Part shown: positions 46,561 through 59,255 of the stretch, piece after piece | Position numbering within the stretch: the stretch's first letter is position 1 | How the letters are laid out: each line of letters opens with the position of its first letter | Origin: Formicarius rufipectus | Taxonomy: Eukaryota > Chordata > Aves > Passeriformes > Formicariidae | Length of the DNA: 64,000 nucleotides | Direction: 5' to 3' | Assembly (NCBI GenBank): GCA_013399695.1 | Contig: VXAU01004951.1 | Location: 314,240-378,239 of the forward strand | Notes under the pieces: generated by a model | What the model was told of the DNA's origin: nothing | Database searches by the model: none | What the model saw: the letters and a program-made list of their open reading frames with translations, nothing else | Made by a program: the position numbers and the translations under genes

Positions 46561-49500
46561 ACACACTTATAATAATCAACACTCTCTGCTCTGAAGGGTT
46601 TAACACCTAACCCCCACTGCTGTAAACAGATGGATGACTCCAAGAGGGGCCCAGCAGCTAGAGAGGAGAGAGGTGATGATAGGTAGGTCTGCTTAGCTGT
46701 GGTAATTGTGAGATGAAAGAAGTTACCTGGTAGCAACAGTGTTTGTAACTTCCAGGTTGTATCTCATGGCAGGTTTCTGAGTACAGATTTTAGTAAATGA
46801 ACTAGAAGGGTAATATGGCAGCAACAGGATCCAAGGGCTTTTATGGATAGACAGGACTGTTAAAAAACATCTTGGCTTGATAATGTGTCATGAGTTATTT
46901 TTCCAGAGCAAAATTAGGAGACAAAAGTTGCATCCTACCTCCAGGCTCTTTCCAGTGAAGAACATTAGGACATTACAGCAGTGAACTATAGTTCAATATT
47001 TCTAAGACATTTTTGTGCCTACTGTCTGTCCACTATGGCTTCTTAGCTATCTCACATACTAACTAACAACATATTGTAATCAGTCCTGCTTTCACTGTAA
47101 TTTTGCTTCAGTGGGAGTGGATCAGACTCATAATATGTGTTCACCGCTTCTGGACTAGACCACATCCCAGGATGGGTGTCTGTAGTGTTTCCAACAAAAT
47201 CTACAGACCCTTGCTGAATACATCTCATGGAAGAATTTATTCCAGAGTGCCTTGGTTTCTCTTGCTTGAAACCCTGCCCCTCAGAACTCTATTGTTATGC
47301 TGTACTTTGATTTTGCAAGATAGCTACTCTTTACTGATGAGTTTTCCTCTTCTTGACTGACATGACCTACTCCTTTTCTTCAAAAGGTGATAAATAATTA
47401 AATAAATGCCTGGTGACCCTTCTCCCTGACTACTGTTCTTAAGCACTAAATCACTCACACATTAATTGAAACTTCCTCTTCCTTCTCTTCATCCTCTTTT
47501 ACCTCCAACCCCCAACAAGGTATTTGTCTTAATTTGCTTTCATGGGTCTTTTTTTCTCTGCCTTTTCTTTTACTTCAGGCATTCTCAGAGGGCATCTAAA
47601 GTTCTTTGGCTATGCAGTTTTGAAATGTGCAATTTGGCAGCAGCATGAGCCCAGGATTGAATTAAATTAACTTGAGGCACTCTGAATTTTTTTTTATTAA
47701 ATTACTTTTTTCAAAGTTACTACAGAACATTCCACTTATTAATTTTTTTCTATGATTAAATGGAAGGAAGAAAGGAAAAAAAAAGACATAAAACTCAGGA
47801 AAAGTCTGGAGTCAGGACTTGTTTAGTTTTTAGGGTTTTACTCTTGCAGACTTCTCTGGGGTTTCTTTACAGGTTTCTCCATTTATAGAGAATATGGAGC
47901 CTCACACAACTCTTTCACTTTTAGTATGTATTTAATAGCATGCTAGTTTAATATTTTTAAGAACAACCAAAACGTATTTAAGCATCACTATCACCTGTTA
48001 AGGATTCCTCAAATTCACATTTGATTGTCTTGGAAAGTACGAATTCCAGTTAGGCAGACGTTTGTATTCCCAAAGAACTCTGAGGCACTTTGAGACAAGG
48101 CAGCCTATAGTAAGAGTCTAGCCTTTAGCATTAGTGGTCAAAATACAAGGAATTCCTAAAAAAGACTGAAGACGTAGAGCATAAGTGTGAGGGAAGAGTA
48201 TTTTGGTTGTGATGTTGATGACAGATGATCTGCTATGGGAAGCCCATGTCAGTTGTCAGCACTTGAGTGGTGGTGGTAGTGGAAAAAGCTGGGATTTTGT
48301 CATTATTTTTTGGGTTGTCCATTTCCCACTGCTCTGGATGGGCTACAGAGATGTATTTTTCAAAGTAGTTTTGTACTCATCATTACTCAGCATGGTTTTG
48401 ATCTTGGCTTCTTGTTGGCCTTCATTATTCCAGAAGGGAACTTGGCTGTGGAGTGACCCTGACTTCTCCTTTTTGCCTTGTCAGAAAGGTGTCTAGATTC
48501 TGCATGTCAGTTCACTTTAAAACAAGTACTTACTACTTTAACAACTTTTTAATGGCTGATGATTGAAGGACTCAGCTCTATCATGAACTAAGATGTGTTG
48601 GGATATCGTAATGTTTCTCTTGTGATGGCACCAACATTCTCAGGGCTGTGCAGATGGTCTTGTCCTAAATAAAAGTGGACATTGATTTTTGCCTTGTGGT
48701 CAGGGCAAAGGCAGAAGCTGTCTTGACCCAGAAAAATGTGATTGTAATGGCATTTCCTCTAGTGGATTTTGGAATGAAAATAGAATATAATGGTATTTTG
48801 CTGCAGTAGCGAAAGCATCAGAGATGCAACAGCTTGCCATGACTGCAAATCACTGTTGGTCATATGAAAAGGTGAGACACCCTTCTCCTGGAGACTGATG
48901 TGCCTCTTGACAGAAGGGATGGATGGGCCCACCTTTGACACTCCTGGGGCCATAATTAACTGAGGGGTTGTGAGTGAGGAGCACTCTGTGCCTACACTGT
49001 TAACCCTTGGCAAAAACAAGCTGTTGGTGCTGCTGACTGCATAATGGCAGCACTGTGCCAGCCAGCTACTGTAACAGCCTCGTGCCACCCATCTGCAGCA
49101 GTCGGTACACCAGGGCAGCTCTGTCTGAAGGGGCAAAGTAAAGACCTCTCTGCTTGGGACTGCTGATGAGAAACTTTCATAGAGGTGATTGTAGCTATGG
49201 AGAGTTGGTGAGGGAAAAGGCTGTGCTCTAAGCAGCTAAGGCAAGAAAGGTGAAAGAAGCTAAGGGATTAACATCTTTGCTACTTTCTTGTTCTCTGTCT
49301 TCTAATTCTGCTCCACCCCTTCTTTCGGCAATTTCCTCATAGATATTTTGGAAACCAATCTCTGTGCCTTTGACTTTCTGATTAAAAAGTTCTCATCAGC
49401 TCAATTTACTATTCTTTCCATGTGCCCCTAATCCTTCTTCTTGAGATGAACCAAAACCTGAAGTAAATAAATACGAGTTGCCAGAAATGGATTTAGATTC

Positions 49501-51904
49501 TTTTATCTCTAATCCTCTCTGTATTGTTTGTCATCCAGAAATGCCACCTTCCATAGGAATTATTAAGCTGGACAAATGTGACTATGAGGAGTCTTTAAGG
49601 AGAAAACAACAAATTGACCCATTTCAGCCCATGTTTGCCTTGGAAGTAGAAGGACATTTGTGTGTGCGTGTGTGAGAAGGAAAGGAGACTGACTGGCTTG
49701 AAAACACGTTCCTGGTTTGTTTACTATAATTGATGAGGAACAGTTTGACCTGGAGAATCAATCTTGTGTCTTACTCCTGATAACTCCAAAGGACAAGAGA
49801 AATAAAAAATAAGCCACTGAAGCAGATGGAGGGAGAAACAAGCAAGGGGCAAGAGCAGGAGAGGCAGGAGAGGAACAAGCATGCGAATTGTCCCGACTCG
49901 CTGGATTTCTGGAAGGATGCAGCAGTGCAAAACCGGATTTCCAAGAACATAATGTGAGAATTGACCACTGGATTTTACCTTAAATTTGTTTCAGAAACCA
50001 AATGGGTTTCAATTAACCAGAGCTTCTGTGTTTTCTTTGTCCTTCCTAATTTTCCACTTTATACTGGAGTTTTATGAAGTGGTAAATGTATTAGTTGTGT
50101 TGGCTTTTGCTTTTTTACTACTCTTATCATTGTAGAGAAGATAATTAATTACTGGATGAGTATTACTTCCAGTTCAGATACACATATGGTGGTATTATTT
50201 TGCTGTATCTTTCCCTTTTAGTCAGCCCAATCTTTTCAAAACTGCCTGCCCAACGATGAAGGTTTCTATAAGGAAGAGAATAACATGGTCAGAACCCTGC
50301 CAATGGTGGAAAAGCCAATAGAATCTTGGTATCGAGGACAGCTCTTGTCTTGGGGATAGCCATTCCCCACACAACTTTATAACCTTCAGTAAAATCTTCA
50401 GACATATTTCCCTATTGTGCTAAATGTGAACAGTGTGAATGTTATCCCTCAATTGTGGCACCACAATACACAGGAGTAGGAAGCACACTGCACCTGTCCA
50501 GCAGCCACTGGGGGGATTTCAGTGCCGATCCCTAATTTTGCACAGACAGGTATGTGGCAACTTATGGTGAAAACAATATGGGGAATATTAGGAGAAAAGA
50601 TATTAGGTCTTTTGTGAAGTAATGGTCACTCTTTCTGTTCTACATGTAACATCTAAGTAATCTCTTCTTGGTAGTATCAGATTGATAAAAACAGCCCAAA
50701 CTGGCCTTGTTCAGTATGATGTCCCCTGAAATCCCTGTTGAGTTATATACTTGCCTGTGTACACAGGTCTTCTGCAAAATTTTATATTGAGATCCTTACT
50801 AGCTGAGAAGTGACAAAGCTGCCCCTGTAACACATTACATCATCCCCCTGTGGATTATATTTGGGCCCTGTAAGAAACACTATTTTATGGGTGTTTTAGG
50901 TGAAGTGTTAATTTTTGCCTTGCTGTGTCTGTGGGTTCAAACAGACTGCAAAATGTGCAGTGGCTGCATCCCTAATGGAGTCTCCGTTAGATCAGAAGGC
51001 AGAGTTAGTTTCTTCAAATGAAGTGAAATAGATTTGGGTTGGGACAAAGATTGATTGAGTAGGGGAAGTTGAGGAACGCCAGCGGAATATATTTACAAAG
51101 GTTTCCAGGAAACGGTAAAGAACAAAACAAAATCTACTTGAAGTAATATTTTGGAATGAGTCCTAGGAAAGGCAGGCTTGTGGGCAGAGTGCAGGGGAAG
51201 CAGTCTAAGATGTATAATGAAACATGCATTCGTTCCATGTTGAGATTTTTTACTTTGTTGCTTCAGTATCCCTTCTGGAACATGCTGTGCGGGAATATGC
51301 TGTTGCTTTCTGCTAATTAAAACATCTGGCACTAGTTTATAGAACTCTGGCCTTTAAAATAGTGGGAAGCAGGGTAATGCATTTAATCTTGAATAGCTTG
51401 ATTTGTTATCTGGTTTGAGTACAGAGGCCTCTGCCCAGATCACTTGCTGCCCATGTCGATTCACAATAAGAGATGGGTAAAAATGTTTCACATGTAAAGA
51501 GCTAATCAGGGACAATGTACTGAAATCCTGATCTTGGGTGAAAAACAAACAAAAAGGAACATTTTTTTCAGATCCCTTTGCTATTCAGTGGAGTTGAGGT
51601 TTTATTTATTCTTGCTAATTTAAGCAACCGTCAGCCTGGTCGATAGAGAGAATGGGTTACCTTCAAAAGCAGGGTGCTGAAGGAAGTGGAGTGTGTGTTT
51701 CCTCTGGATCGATGTTGAATTAATAATCCAGTATAGTGTAAGAGGGTGCTGTAGCAGTGCTTTAAGCACAGTTCTTTCTATTGAGAAATAAAGCCAGGTG
51801 GGAAGTGCTTCCTTATGAGTCAGTCCTGAACTGCCCCACCTTGATAATAAGGGTCTGGAGCAAAACCTTCCCCTGAGGAGGTGTGTTGTGGTGAGCAGCA
51901 GCTG
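46561..51904. other. Unique non-coding DNA
   Basis: No exon, RNA gene or repeat is recognised over 5.3 kb. The 125-codon minus frame at 48759-49136 and the 97-codon plus frame at 48203-48496 are featureless. The short acidic plus frame at 49478-49675 has fairly balanced amino-acid use but no known domain and begins at a TTG codon; it is not accepted as a gene. Confidence 0.55.
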
Positions 51905-52040
51905 AGGAAGTGAAGGGGCATTTATCTCCACAGTGGCAGCATTTGACTCTTTGTGGTTTCCACAAATCTCCTTTAAAGGCATTGATCGCCCCTGTCGGCA
52001 GGATTAGTGGAAGCAGTCATGCAGAACATGTTTGTAAAAA
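51905..52040. promoter_or_regulatory. Candidate conserved non-coding element
   Basis: Repeat-free block with 'cacagtggcagcatttgac', 'cctttaaaggcattgatcgc' (containing TTTAAA and an ATTGAT core) and 'ctgtcggcaggattagtgg' (a GGATTA bicoid-type site), plus two retained CpGs. A chance 120-codon minus frame overlaps. Inference only. Confidence 0.3.
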
Positions 52041-52820
52041 TGTTTTTTTAAAAATTCTTCTTCAATGTACCAAATCTTGTAAGGGATCTAACTATGTTGG
52101 GTAAAGGGAAAGGTCAGCTTTAAAGAACAAGGGATGGCTTTGTCTTCAGTTGCTTTATCAGAACAGAGTTCTGAATTTTATTAAAGCAGGGACTTGCATT
52201 GGGGACTGCATCCAGGCATGTTCTGTGGAAAGGATGTACAAACAAGCTCTGCCCGTCTGGACAGTCTGCCAGTGCTTGCCCTCCCCCTAACACCCCTACC
52301 TCCCCACCCTTTCTGCCCTGCAGTCCTCCTGGTATTTCACTTTCAGAGCTCCCCTGACACAGCTTTGTCAATTCCCCCAGGTTTTGACCAGCAATGCTTC
52401 TGCTGCATCTTCTCTATTCCAGTGCTGGTGTCAAACCCCACCTCAAGTCTGACCTTTTGAGCTTCAAAGCAGGAGGTAGATTTAGTTGAAAACTTAAAAT
52501 TCTTTCTGCATTGTGCCTGCATATGTTACAGAACACAGCAGGAAAATAGACCTTTTGCCTGGATGGCTAGAGCTAAGTAAAGTTGACCTTAATACAGAAT
52601 TGTGTCAGATATCCCAAATTTAGTTCACTATGGATGCTCTCATAGTGCCCTATAAGACAGACTTCCAGTACTGAGGGAGAGATCTGCACAGATTATCAGG
52701 ACCTGCAGGGTATGTCCAAAACACATGATGCCACGTGATATCAAAGATTCTTTAGCTGGCTCCTGCTGAGTTGTTATACCCATAGGGAAGAGTGCAGTGC
52801 TGGCCTTAGGTCTTACAAGT
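52041..52820. other. Unique non-coding DNA
   Basis: Nothing recognised. A C-rich stretch (about 52260-52330) yields Pro/Leu-rich chance frames on both strands. Confidence 0.6.
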
Positions 52821-52974
52821 GGAAAAAACAACAACAAACAAACAAAACCCAAACCCCCAACAACAACAAAACAAAAAACAACAAACTAAAGTTGCAAGAA
52901 ACCAAACCACAAAAAATTCTCAAAACCTTCAAACCAACAAACAAAAAAAAACCAACCACCAACAACAAAAACAG
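52821..52974. repeat. CAAA/AAC-rich low-complexity block, about 150 bp
   Basis: The plus strand is nearly all A and C (AAC, CAAA, AACC units) with a few interruptions. It is the second-longest block of this type here, and the frame through it gives a meaningless Gln/Asn/Lys/Thr polymer. Confidence 0.9.
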
Positions 52975-55900
52975 TTAGTAAAGGGACAGACTGTGTACAG
53001 TACTTTGGCTAATGCAGCTTTACTTTTAACAAGTTTACAAATCCATCCAGATTTGCATGCTGTGTGTTTGTACACTGGCCATCAAAGCATCTGCAGTTTT
53101 ACATAAAGCCGTAGTATGAAGAAGTGGTGATGGTGATTGTTTTGGACATAGTATTGCCATTGGCAAATGCCAACAGGTGGCAGTGAAAAACCTCACTCCC
53201 CCTTTCTATAAATAATGTCTGTAAATGGAGGGACAGGGCAGAAGATACTGGAAGCGGGAAAAGGGTGATGCAGACAGGTGGTGTGATGGGAGATTAATTA
53301 TCTGCCTTTGTGTCACATGACATGTTAGTTAGAGCAGAGCCCCTGTGGGCCCTAGAGAGATGTTTGCTTTTTGCAAGCTGCATCCCTTGTAAATAGCAGT
53401 GCTGGCTCTGACTGCAGCCCTGCATAACACCAGGATAATTCAGTTTGTCATCTTCAGACAAGTCCTCCTCTCCCTTGTCCTTTGGGCCACTAAAAAGTTG
53501 TGATGTGTCTGGGCCCATTGAGGAAATGGCTATTGCAGGGTTGTGAGGACAGGAGATGTGCTGCAAGGACCAGGGCAACAGTGTGGTGGATCTGCTGGTA
53601 ACAGGACACATGTGGCTGCTTGGAAAGATCTGCCATGGCCTGTATCATGTGTGCCTTTCTCCCCTCTCCTTGCCCTTTTCTTCTGAAGAACTGATGCTCC
53701 TTATTCATTTTTGAAGACCAATGGAGTTCAAATCCTTATGGGCATATTGTGGTTTTCTTATGCTGTGACTCAGAAGGGTCAACTGGCCCAGCCTAAGCAC
53801 CAACCTAAACACTGCTTCTAGTAGTTGAGTTAGTTCCTTTACAGCTGATCTGCATCCATCTCTACTCAGTGTGGCAATGATCCTTGTGTAGCATCAAGGC
53901 AGAGTTTGTGGTACATTTCATTGCCTGCTTTCAGAAACAGCGTGTTTGCATGAGAAGAGGGACAGAAAGTAAATTTCCACTGTTTAATTCCTGCCATTTT
54001 GGCCAAGCACTGCAGCAGTTCTCATATAGGACTTTCCAAGGACCCAGACCCTTTCGGCTCCAAGGACTGCACCATGGTTTTATCTTTCTGCAGTGTTTTG
54101 GTTTTTTTTTTTTTTTTTTTTTTTTTTTTCCAGCCACCATATATGAGAAGGAACAACTCCATTAGCCTATGTGTTTGCTGCTGAAAAATGTATGAGTCTT
54201 TTTGCTGATAATCTGTTGCATGCCTTTATGAACTGCCATGTTTTTATCATGTGTCAAGTGCAGGATGGCCCTTCTGGGAATAGTTGAAGCTCCAGTTGCT
54301 GAGCTATGGTGAAATATAATGTGTTTTTCTAGTTGATGTGGCAGCCTTCAACTAAAGGAGTATGCATGTCTAAGGCTGTTTATTTAGTCCTAATCTTTGC
54401 ACATTTATGGACTGGCCTCCATTTTTAATTTTTTTTTTTTTCTCTGTGGATGGGTCTGTTCCTGTGAGTTTTTGTAGGGTGGATCTCTAATTTGTGTCAA
54501 TTTGCTTTGACTTTACTCCAGTCTGGTAGAACTGGACTGACTGTTCTTACACTCAGTGCTAACAGTGATTTAAATGTGGTCAATGGGATTTGGTTAAAGG
54601 CCCCAAAACTTTCTTCACACAGAAATTATCACAGAGTGGTCAGATGGGAATGGTAATACTTGCCACCAGAATGCGCGGGATTCAAACTTTGAATCTAGGG
54701 GCCAATGGTTTAGTGAAGTAATGTCTTTTTAACAATTAATTTTATAAGTAGTTCTCCTTCTGCAACACTGTGAGGCTTGTCCAAACCCCTTTTAGAAAGC
54801 CAAATCCCAGCCCTTTGACCTGAACACATGAAAAAGCCCTTCAGTGCAGTTTTGGTTTCAGTGAGTTGTGTCCAAGTAGGAGGTTGCACTCCTGCTTTTG
54901 AGACCAAGTGAACCTGGAACATATTCCTGCATGCAGCAAACAGATGTTCACACCATGCCATCCATCCTCAAAAAGGACTCTACCATGTTCATGTCTATCT
55001 GCTAACTCTGCAGACCCAGCCAGTGGCCTTAACCCACCAAATAATTAGTTCCCTTTTTGGATAATGTTCCTTGGACCTGAGACTTTTAGGCCCAACTATA
55101 TTTTTCAAATGCTTTTTGAACTGCTGTTTTTGCACACTTTCCAAAAGTTCCCTTAGAGAGCAGAAGTTCTAAAACAAAGAGAAAGAAGCCTCCATGGAGG
55201 TGCAAATACTGGCATTTTACCCGAGCTCCATGCCCTCAGCCAAGGGAAAAGTATGGGACTATTAGCCAGAAATCCATGAGAAACAGAAAACATTCCATCA
55301 TTGACAGAAAAATTCTGCTGAGCATCCACATAGTAGAATTAAAATCAAAGCTTGTTGAACAGTGCTTTCTACATACCTCTGCCTCATTTCCTGCTACCTC
55401 AGTTTTCTACAGCTTCTCTTCCCTATTATTTTTTCCTCTCCTACCAATCTCTCTTTTTGTTTTCCCCATCTGCTTTTGAATAAATAAATAAATTTTTGCA
55501 CCAGATTTTTCCAATTGTTTTCTCTTATTTCTTGCTTCCCACCTCTACTCTTTGGGTAGGATAAAACAATGCTTTGTAGCATGAAAAGCATAGGCAAGTG
55601 AATGCATCAGAATTCTTATTACCACTCTTATTACCTTTTGTGCTCAGTATCTGGGTAAGCCTCACTAACATAAGCCCTGTTTTTCTTATCTGTAGTGGGC
55701 TGAGAGAGAGGACTAGTATTAATTGGGTTTACTATGTTAGAATTTTTTACTCAGGTCTCTTTCCCTCCAGCTTTCTTGCAAGGCTCTTGTGTGGCAGAAA
55801 CTACAGTTTTGTGTTGTTATTTTGCACTGAGGCAAAGCCTATGCTTTTCTTCCTCTGCCTTCTTTATCTGAAGAGCTTATGTCAATCACAAAAGATGTTT

Positions 55901-56487
55901 ATTTCAGAAGAGTCCAGTGTTCATTATATGCTAGTTAGGCAGAATGCTAGTGTGGGGTGAGTTAAGGAGCACAGGGAGCTCAGCTGAGGTCCAAGAAAAT
56001 ACTCACAATTTCCTATATTTTTGGGGAAAATATATTTCCTATATTTTTTGCCCACATTTTGGGCAAGCCAAGATGTGCTGCTCATTTGTCACTCAGAGAT
56101 GATGCCTCTGTCAGTGGAGGGCCTTGTTCAGTGCCTAGGTTCTCCATGAAGACTGTGCTGTGCCTGCACTGCATCATAGATCATTCCTGCAGAAGCCTTT
56201 TTTAAGGCATGTTTCCCACAGGGGGACCTTATCATGAAAAGATCAGGAATAAAGCTATAGAGTGATGAAGTCAAGTTTTTCTGATGCTGTAGTCCCCACC
56301 TTGTTTCCCACAGGTTGGTTCAGAAAATTGAGTGCTTAATACCAGCCTCAATACTGAGAGAGAAAAAAAAAGGAGAGAGATTTTAAATTTTTAGACAATC
56401 TCTGAAGTCTTCCACTTTAACCTTGAGTGTGTGAGTGCTTTTACAAGCATGGACACTGTATCAGTTTGGGTCAGTTAGCATCTCTGT
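52975..56487. other. Unique non-coding DNA
   Basis: No exon is recognised. A T28 homopolymer is at 54102-54129 and an imperfect duplication with hairpin at 56008-56065. Frames up to 120 codons (55598-55960) show hydrophobic, T-rich-derived composition without domains. Confidence 0.6.
54102..54129. repeat. T28 homopolymer
   Basis: Twenty-eight uninterrupted T residues. It could be the reversed A-tail of a retroposed sequence, but no known body lies just upstream on the minus strand. Confidence 0.9.
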
Positions 56488-56605
56488 CCTCTGTATTTTA
56501 ATGACAGGTAAATTGAGGTGCAGCGTGTCTTGCTAATAGCTTGTCAGTCCATGAACACCATATCTAGGAACATAACCTGTGTCTCCTGAGCCTTGCTTTT
56601 TAATC
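56488..56605 (-). repeat. MIR-like SINE fragment
   Basis: 'Gtattttaatgacaggtaaa' plus 'ttgaggtgcagcg', then 'gcttgtcagtcc' and 'aacctgtgtctcctgagcc', follow the reversed MIR core ('cattttacagatgggg', 'actgaggcacagag', 'agtcagtggcag', 'acccaggtctcctgag') at correct spacing. Old, no visible ends. Confidence 0.6.
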
Positions 56606-57279
56606 TGAGGCAGAGCTAAAACTTTATTATCGGATTAGGATCTGTGGTCTTTATATCTGACAGATTTGAGCTGAAGGAGTTTTGGAGTCCCTGTTCCTCT
56701 TATATTTTTTGTTCACGAAAACAACACCGTGCAATTTTATTTTCATTTAATGTCCTTGATCTGGGGCTTATGTGAGGAGGGAGTGAGGGAGAAAGGGAGC
56801 AACAGCAAGAATGGATGAGCAAAAGTAGGCAACATGAGAAAAAGGCATTGGAAAGCAAAGCAGAGGGAAAGCAAAGGGAGGGTGTTGGGACAAGAAGCAA
56901 GTGGAGAAAATGAGCGAAAGCATTCTGATGAAAAGGGGTGAGGTTAAGGGTCATGGTGGCAGTGGCTGGGGCAGGAAGAAGTCTTGAAGCAAGGAACAGC
57001 AAGATATTTAATCTCAGAGTGGCTGCAGCTCTTTAGCCAGGTGACTGGTGGGATAACAGGCAGGAAGCTGGCATTTACCTGGATGCTAATTCCTCTCTTC
57101 CTGCCAGTCTGGCAGGATGAGTGCCTGCTCTCCTGGTGAGATGAGATCATTTGAAAAGCCCCCCTGGCTGCTATTATGAGGAGTGACTGAATGCAGGCTC
57201 TAGTGTTGTGGTGTGTGATAAAGCATGGTAGCTGCGAGGAGAGGGGGCTGGTGGCAGTGGGAGCACTGGAGACAGGCTG
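56606..57279. other. Non-coding DNA under a long chance frame
   Basis: Nothing is recognised. The longest open frame of the window (254 codons, minus, 56944-57708) covers most of it, but its product is Cys/Ser/His-rich, has no domain, and three other frames in the same interval are also open, which indicates low stop density and not coding. Confidence 0.55.
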
Positions 57280-57370
57280 CTCATTTAGTGCTGCCAAGCT
57301 CTGTGTCTGATTAATTATGGAGCAGTTGATAAATAACATTGCGGAGATACGTAAATCAACGGGAAAGATG
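57280..57370. promoter_or_regulatory. Candidate conserved non-coding core
   Basis: Contains TTAATTA (57311-57317), 'gagcagttgataaataacat', 'tgcggagatacgtaaatc' with two CpGs, and 'gtgctgccaagctctgtg' upstream, in repeat-free sequence. The homeodomain, E-box-like and forkhead-like words are tightly packed. Function inferred. Confidence 0.4.
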
Positions 57371-58004
57371 CAGGGAGCCAAGCAGGACTGAGGGACTGGC
57401 ACTGCTTGGGCAGCTCTGCTCAGAGGATCGTTGTTCTTGGCACAGGCAGTGCCACGTTCGGCAGTGGCAGCTGGCGAGGGTGGCAGGCACAGGGGGTGGC
57501 AGTGAGAGGTGCAGCAGCAGTGGGGCAGGCGTGCTGCTCTGGCCCACATCACGGCTTTCCAGGGAGCTGTCCAAGATATGTAGGTGGTCCCTGCTAGAAC
57601 TGCAAGGAAAATATCTTTGTAGTCTCTGAGGCATTCATCTGCCTGGACCTCATAGAAAAGGGGGAACGCTCTCCTCCCTGCTGCACGGACAAAAGGTGTG
57701 GAAGCCAAGGGTTTGGCAGGAAAGAGTACTGAACCCCCAACTGCTTATTCTTCTTGTTTTTAATCAGTTGCAGGCTTGTGGTTTAATCCCTGCACTCCTT
57801 TCTTCTTCTAGATTAAGAAGGAAATCTGTTTTTTAGAAGATGGCTGTGTAGCTCCCTGAGGACACATTCTCTTCAACCATTTAATGCAAGACTGTTGCCT
57901 TTGGTTTCTACAGCTCATGTGCTGGTGCCCAGTGGGTACCTGATATGCCTTAGGTCCCTTTGGGTGGAGTTAATCTGAGAGATTCACAGCCTGAGTTTGC
58001 CCAT
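57371..58004. other. Locally G+C-rich non-coding DNA
   Basis: G+C content rises between about 57440 and 57560 (GGCAGTGGCAG-type words), but CpGs are too few for a CpG island. Open frames on three frames overlap here and none has domains. Confidence 0.55.
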
Positions 58005-58165
58005 GGAATCATAGAATGGTTTGGGTTGGAAGAGACCTTTAAGATCATCTAATTTCAACCCCCTGCCATGGATGGGGAACCTTCCACTAAACCAGGTATC
58101 TCAAAGCCCAGACCAAACTGGCCTTGAACACATTCAGGGATGGGGCATCCATCTCACTGTTATGA
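58005..58165 (-). repeat. CR1 LINE 3' end, least diverged in window
   Basis: Reversed CR1 terminus with near-consensus words: 'gaatcatagaatggtttggg', 'ttggaagagacctttaagat', 'catcta', 'caaccccctgccatgg', 'ccttccactaaaccagg', 'ggccttgaacacattcaggg' and 'atggggcatcca'. About 160 bp, truncated before any coding part. Low divergence compared with the other CR1 copies means it is the youngest CR1 here and typical of birds. Confidence 0.95.
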
Positions 58166-58936
58166 CCTTCCTTCTATACCTTTGATGTAATTTGGTTTTT
58201 ATCCCTGCTTTTCCTTGTCCTCTGCTAGTATGTATAAATTAACTCCTATGAAAACAGGAGAAGGAATATAAACAGCTAATAGTTAGCTCTGGATCAGCAA
58301 ATGTACTCACAGATACTAGTTCAAACCCACTCAGGGACTCTTTCAGGATTCAGGCTTAAACACTAGAATGTGGTAAACCACTAATACTTACACTGGGGAG
58401 TAAATCTCAGGTTGTGTCTATACACTAATGGTTTTACATATTCGGGTAGAATGAAGCAAACAGTTAATTAGAGATTGGAGAGGAACAGGAATATAGTGTA
58501 GGAGCATTTCCACTCATTCTGGCTGAGCAAGGACCAGTTCTCTTCAAAGAGAACCGGAATTTGACAAATATTCACTTCATAACAAATGTGTAGTTATCTA
58601 CAGAGGTCTCCATCTGAGGTGCAAGGAAGCAGTCAGCTAGTGGTCTAAGACTAAAATGTGGGTACATAAGTTATAATGTAGATCTTCAGTTTCAAGCAGG
58701 GGATGAGCATGGAAAAGTTGGTTGAATAAAATAGCATCTTGGTGAGGTAGGCATGGAAAGAGTCCTGAAATTTACAGTCAAGGCCTGTTTGCCAGAGCTC
58801 TGCATATAAGCATATGTTTGTGCCTGTATATGCAAATAAGTAGGTTCAACCAGTGAAATCCCATGACTGGTGAAATGTGAAGCCATGCTGGAGGACACCA
58901 CAGTGCAATAGTAAAGCCTCAGGGTACTTGAACTCT
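58166..58936. other. Unique non-coding DNA between two mobile elements
   Basis: No exon or repeat is recognised. A minus frame of 96 codons (58692-58982) runs into the LTR. Confidence 0.6.
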
Positions 58937-59052
58937 TGTGGTTTAGCCCCTCCCAGCAATGATGTACCAAACTGATGCTCACTCACTCCCCCACCAACAG
59001 GATCAGGGGGAGAATTGGAAGGGTAAAAGCTTGCAGGTTGAGATAAGCACAG

Positions 59053-59058
59053 TTTAAT
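59053..59058 (-). terminator. LTR polyadenylation signal
   Basis: ATTAAA on the minus strand, about 190 bases after the LTR TATA box and before the U5-like end, as expected for the R region of this LTR. Confidence 0.6.
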
Positions 59059-59247
59059 AGGTAAAGCAAAAACTGCATGCACAAGGAAAGAGAAGCAAAA
59101 CAAGGAATTAATTCACAGCTTCCCATGGGCAGGCAGGTGTTCAACCATCTCCAGGAAAGTAGGATCCCATCATGCATAAGTTACTGGGGAAGAAAAACAA
59201 TCTCACTCCAGATATCTGCCTCAAACTTCTTCCTTCTTCTCCCTACT

Positions 59248-59255
59248 TTATATAT
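59248..59255 (-). promoter_or_regulatory. LTR TATA box
   Basis: TATATAAA on the minus strand, in the middle of the LTR, preceded upstream by a CRE-like TGACATCA remnant (on the minus strand near 59264-59271). Any residual promoter would fire toward lower coordinates. Confidence 0.6.

Noticed and set aside
49478..49675. 65-codon acidic frame with fairly natural amino-acid use
   Set aside because: It starts at TTG, lacks known motifs and ends in a (TG)n-derived tail. A retrocopy fragment cannot be excluded but is unsupported.
54102..54129. T28 as the reversed A-tail of a processed retrocopy
   Set aside because: No recognisable gene body or repeat adjoins it on the minus strand.
56944..57708. 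254-codon open frame on the minus strand, the longest in the window
   Set aside because: The product is rich in Cys, Ser, His and Pro without a domain, signal or repeat. Other frames in the same interval are also open, no convincing exon borders are seen, and the region contains a TAATTA-type regulatory-looking core.
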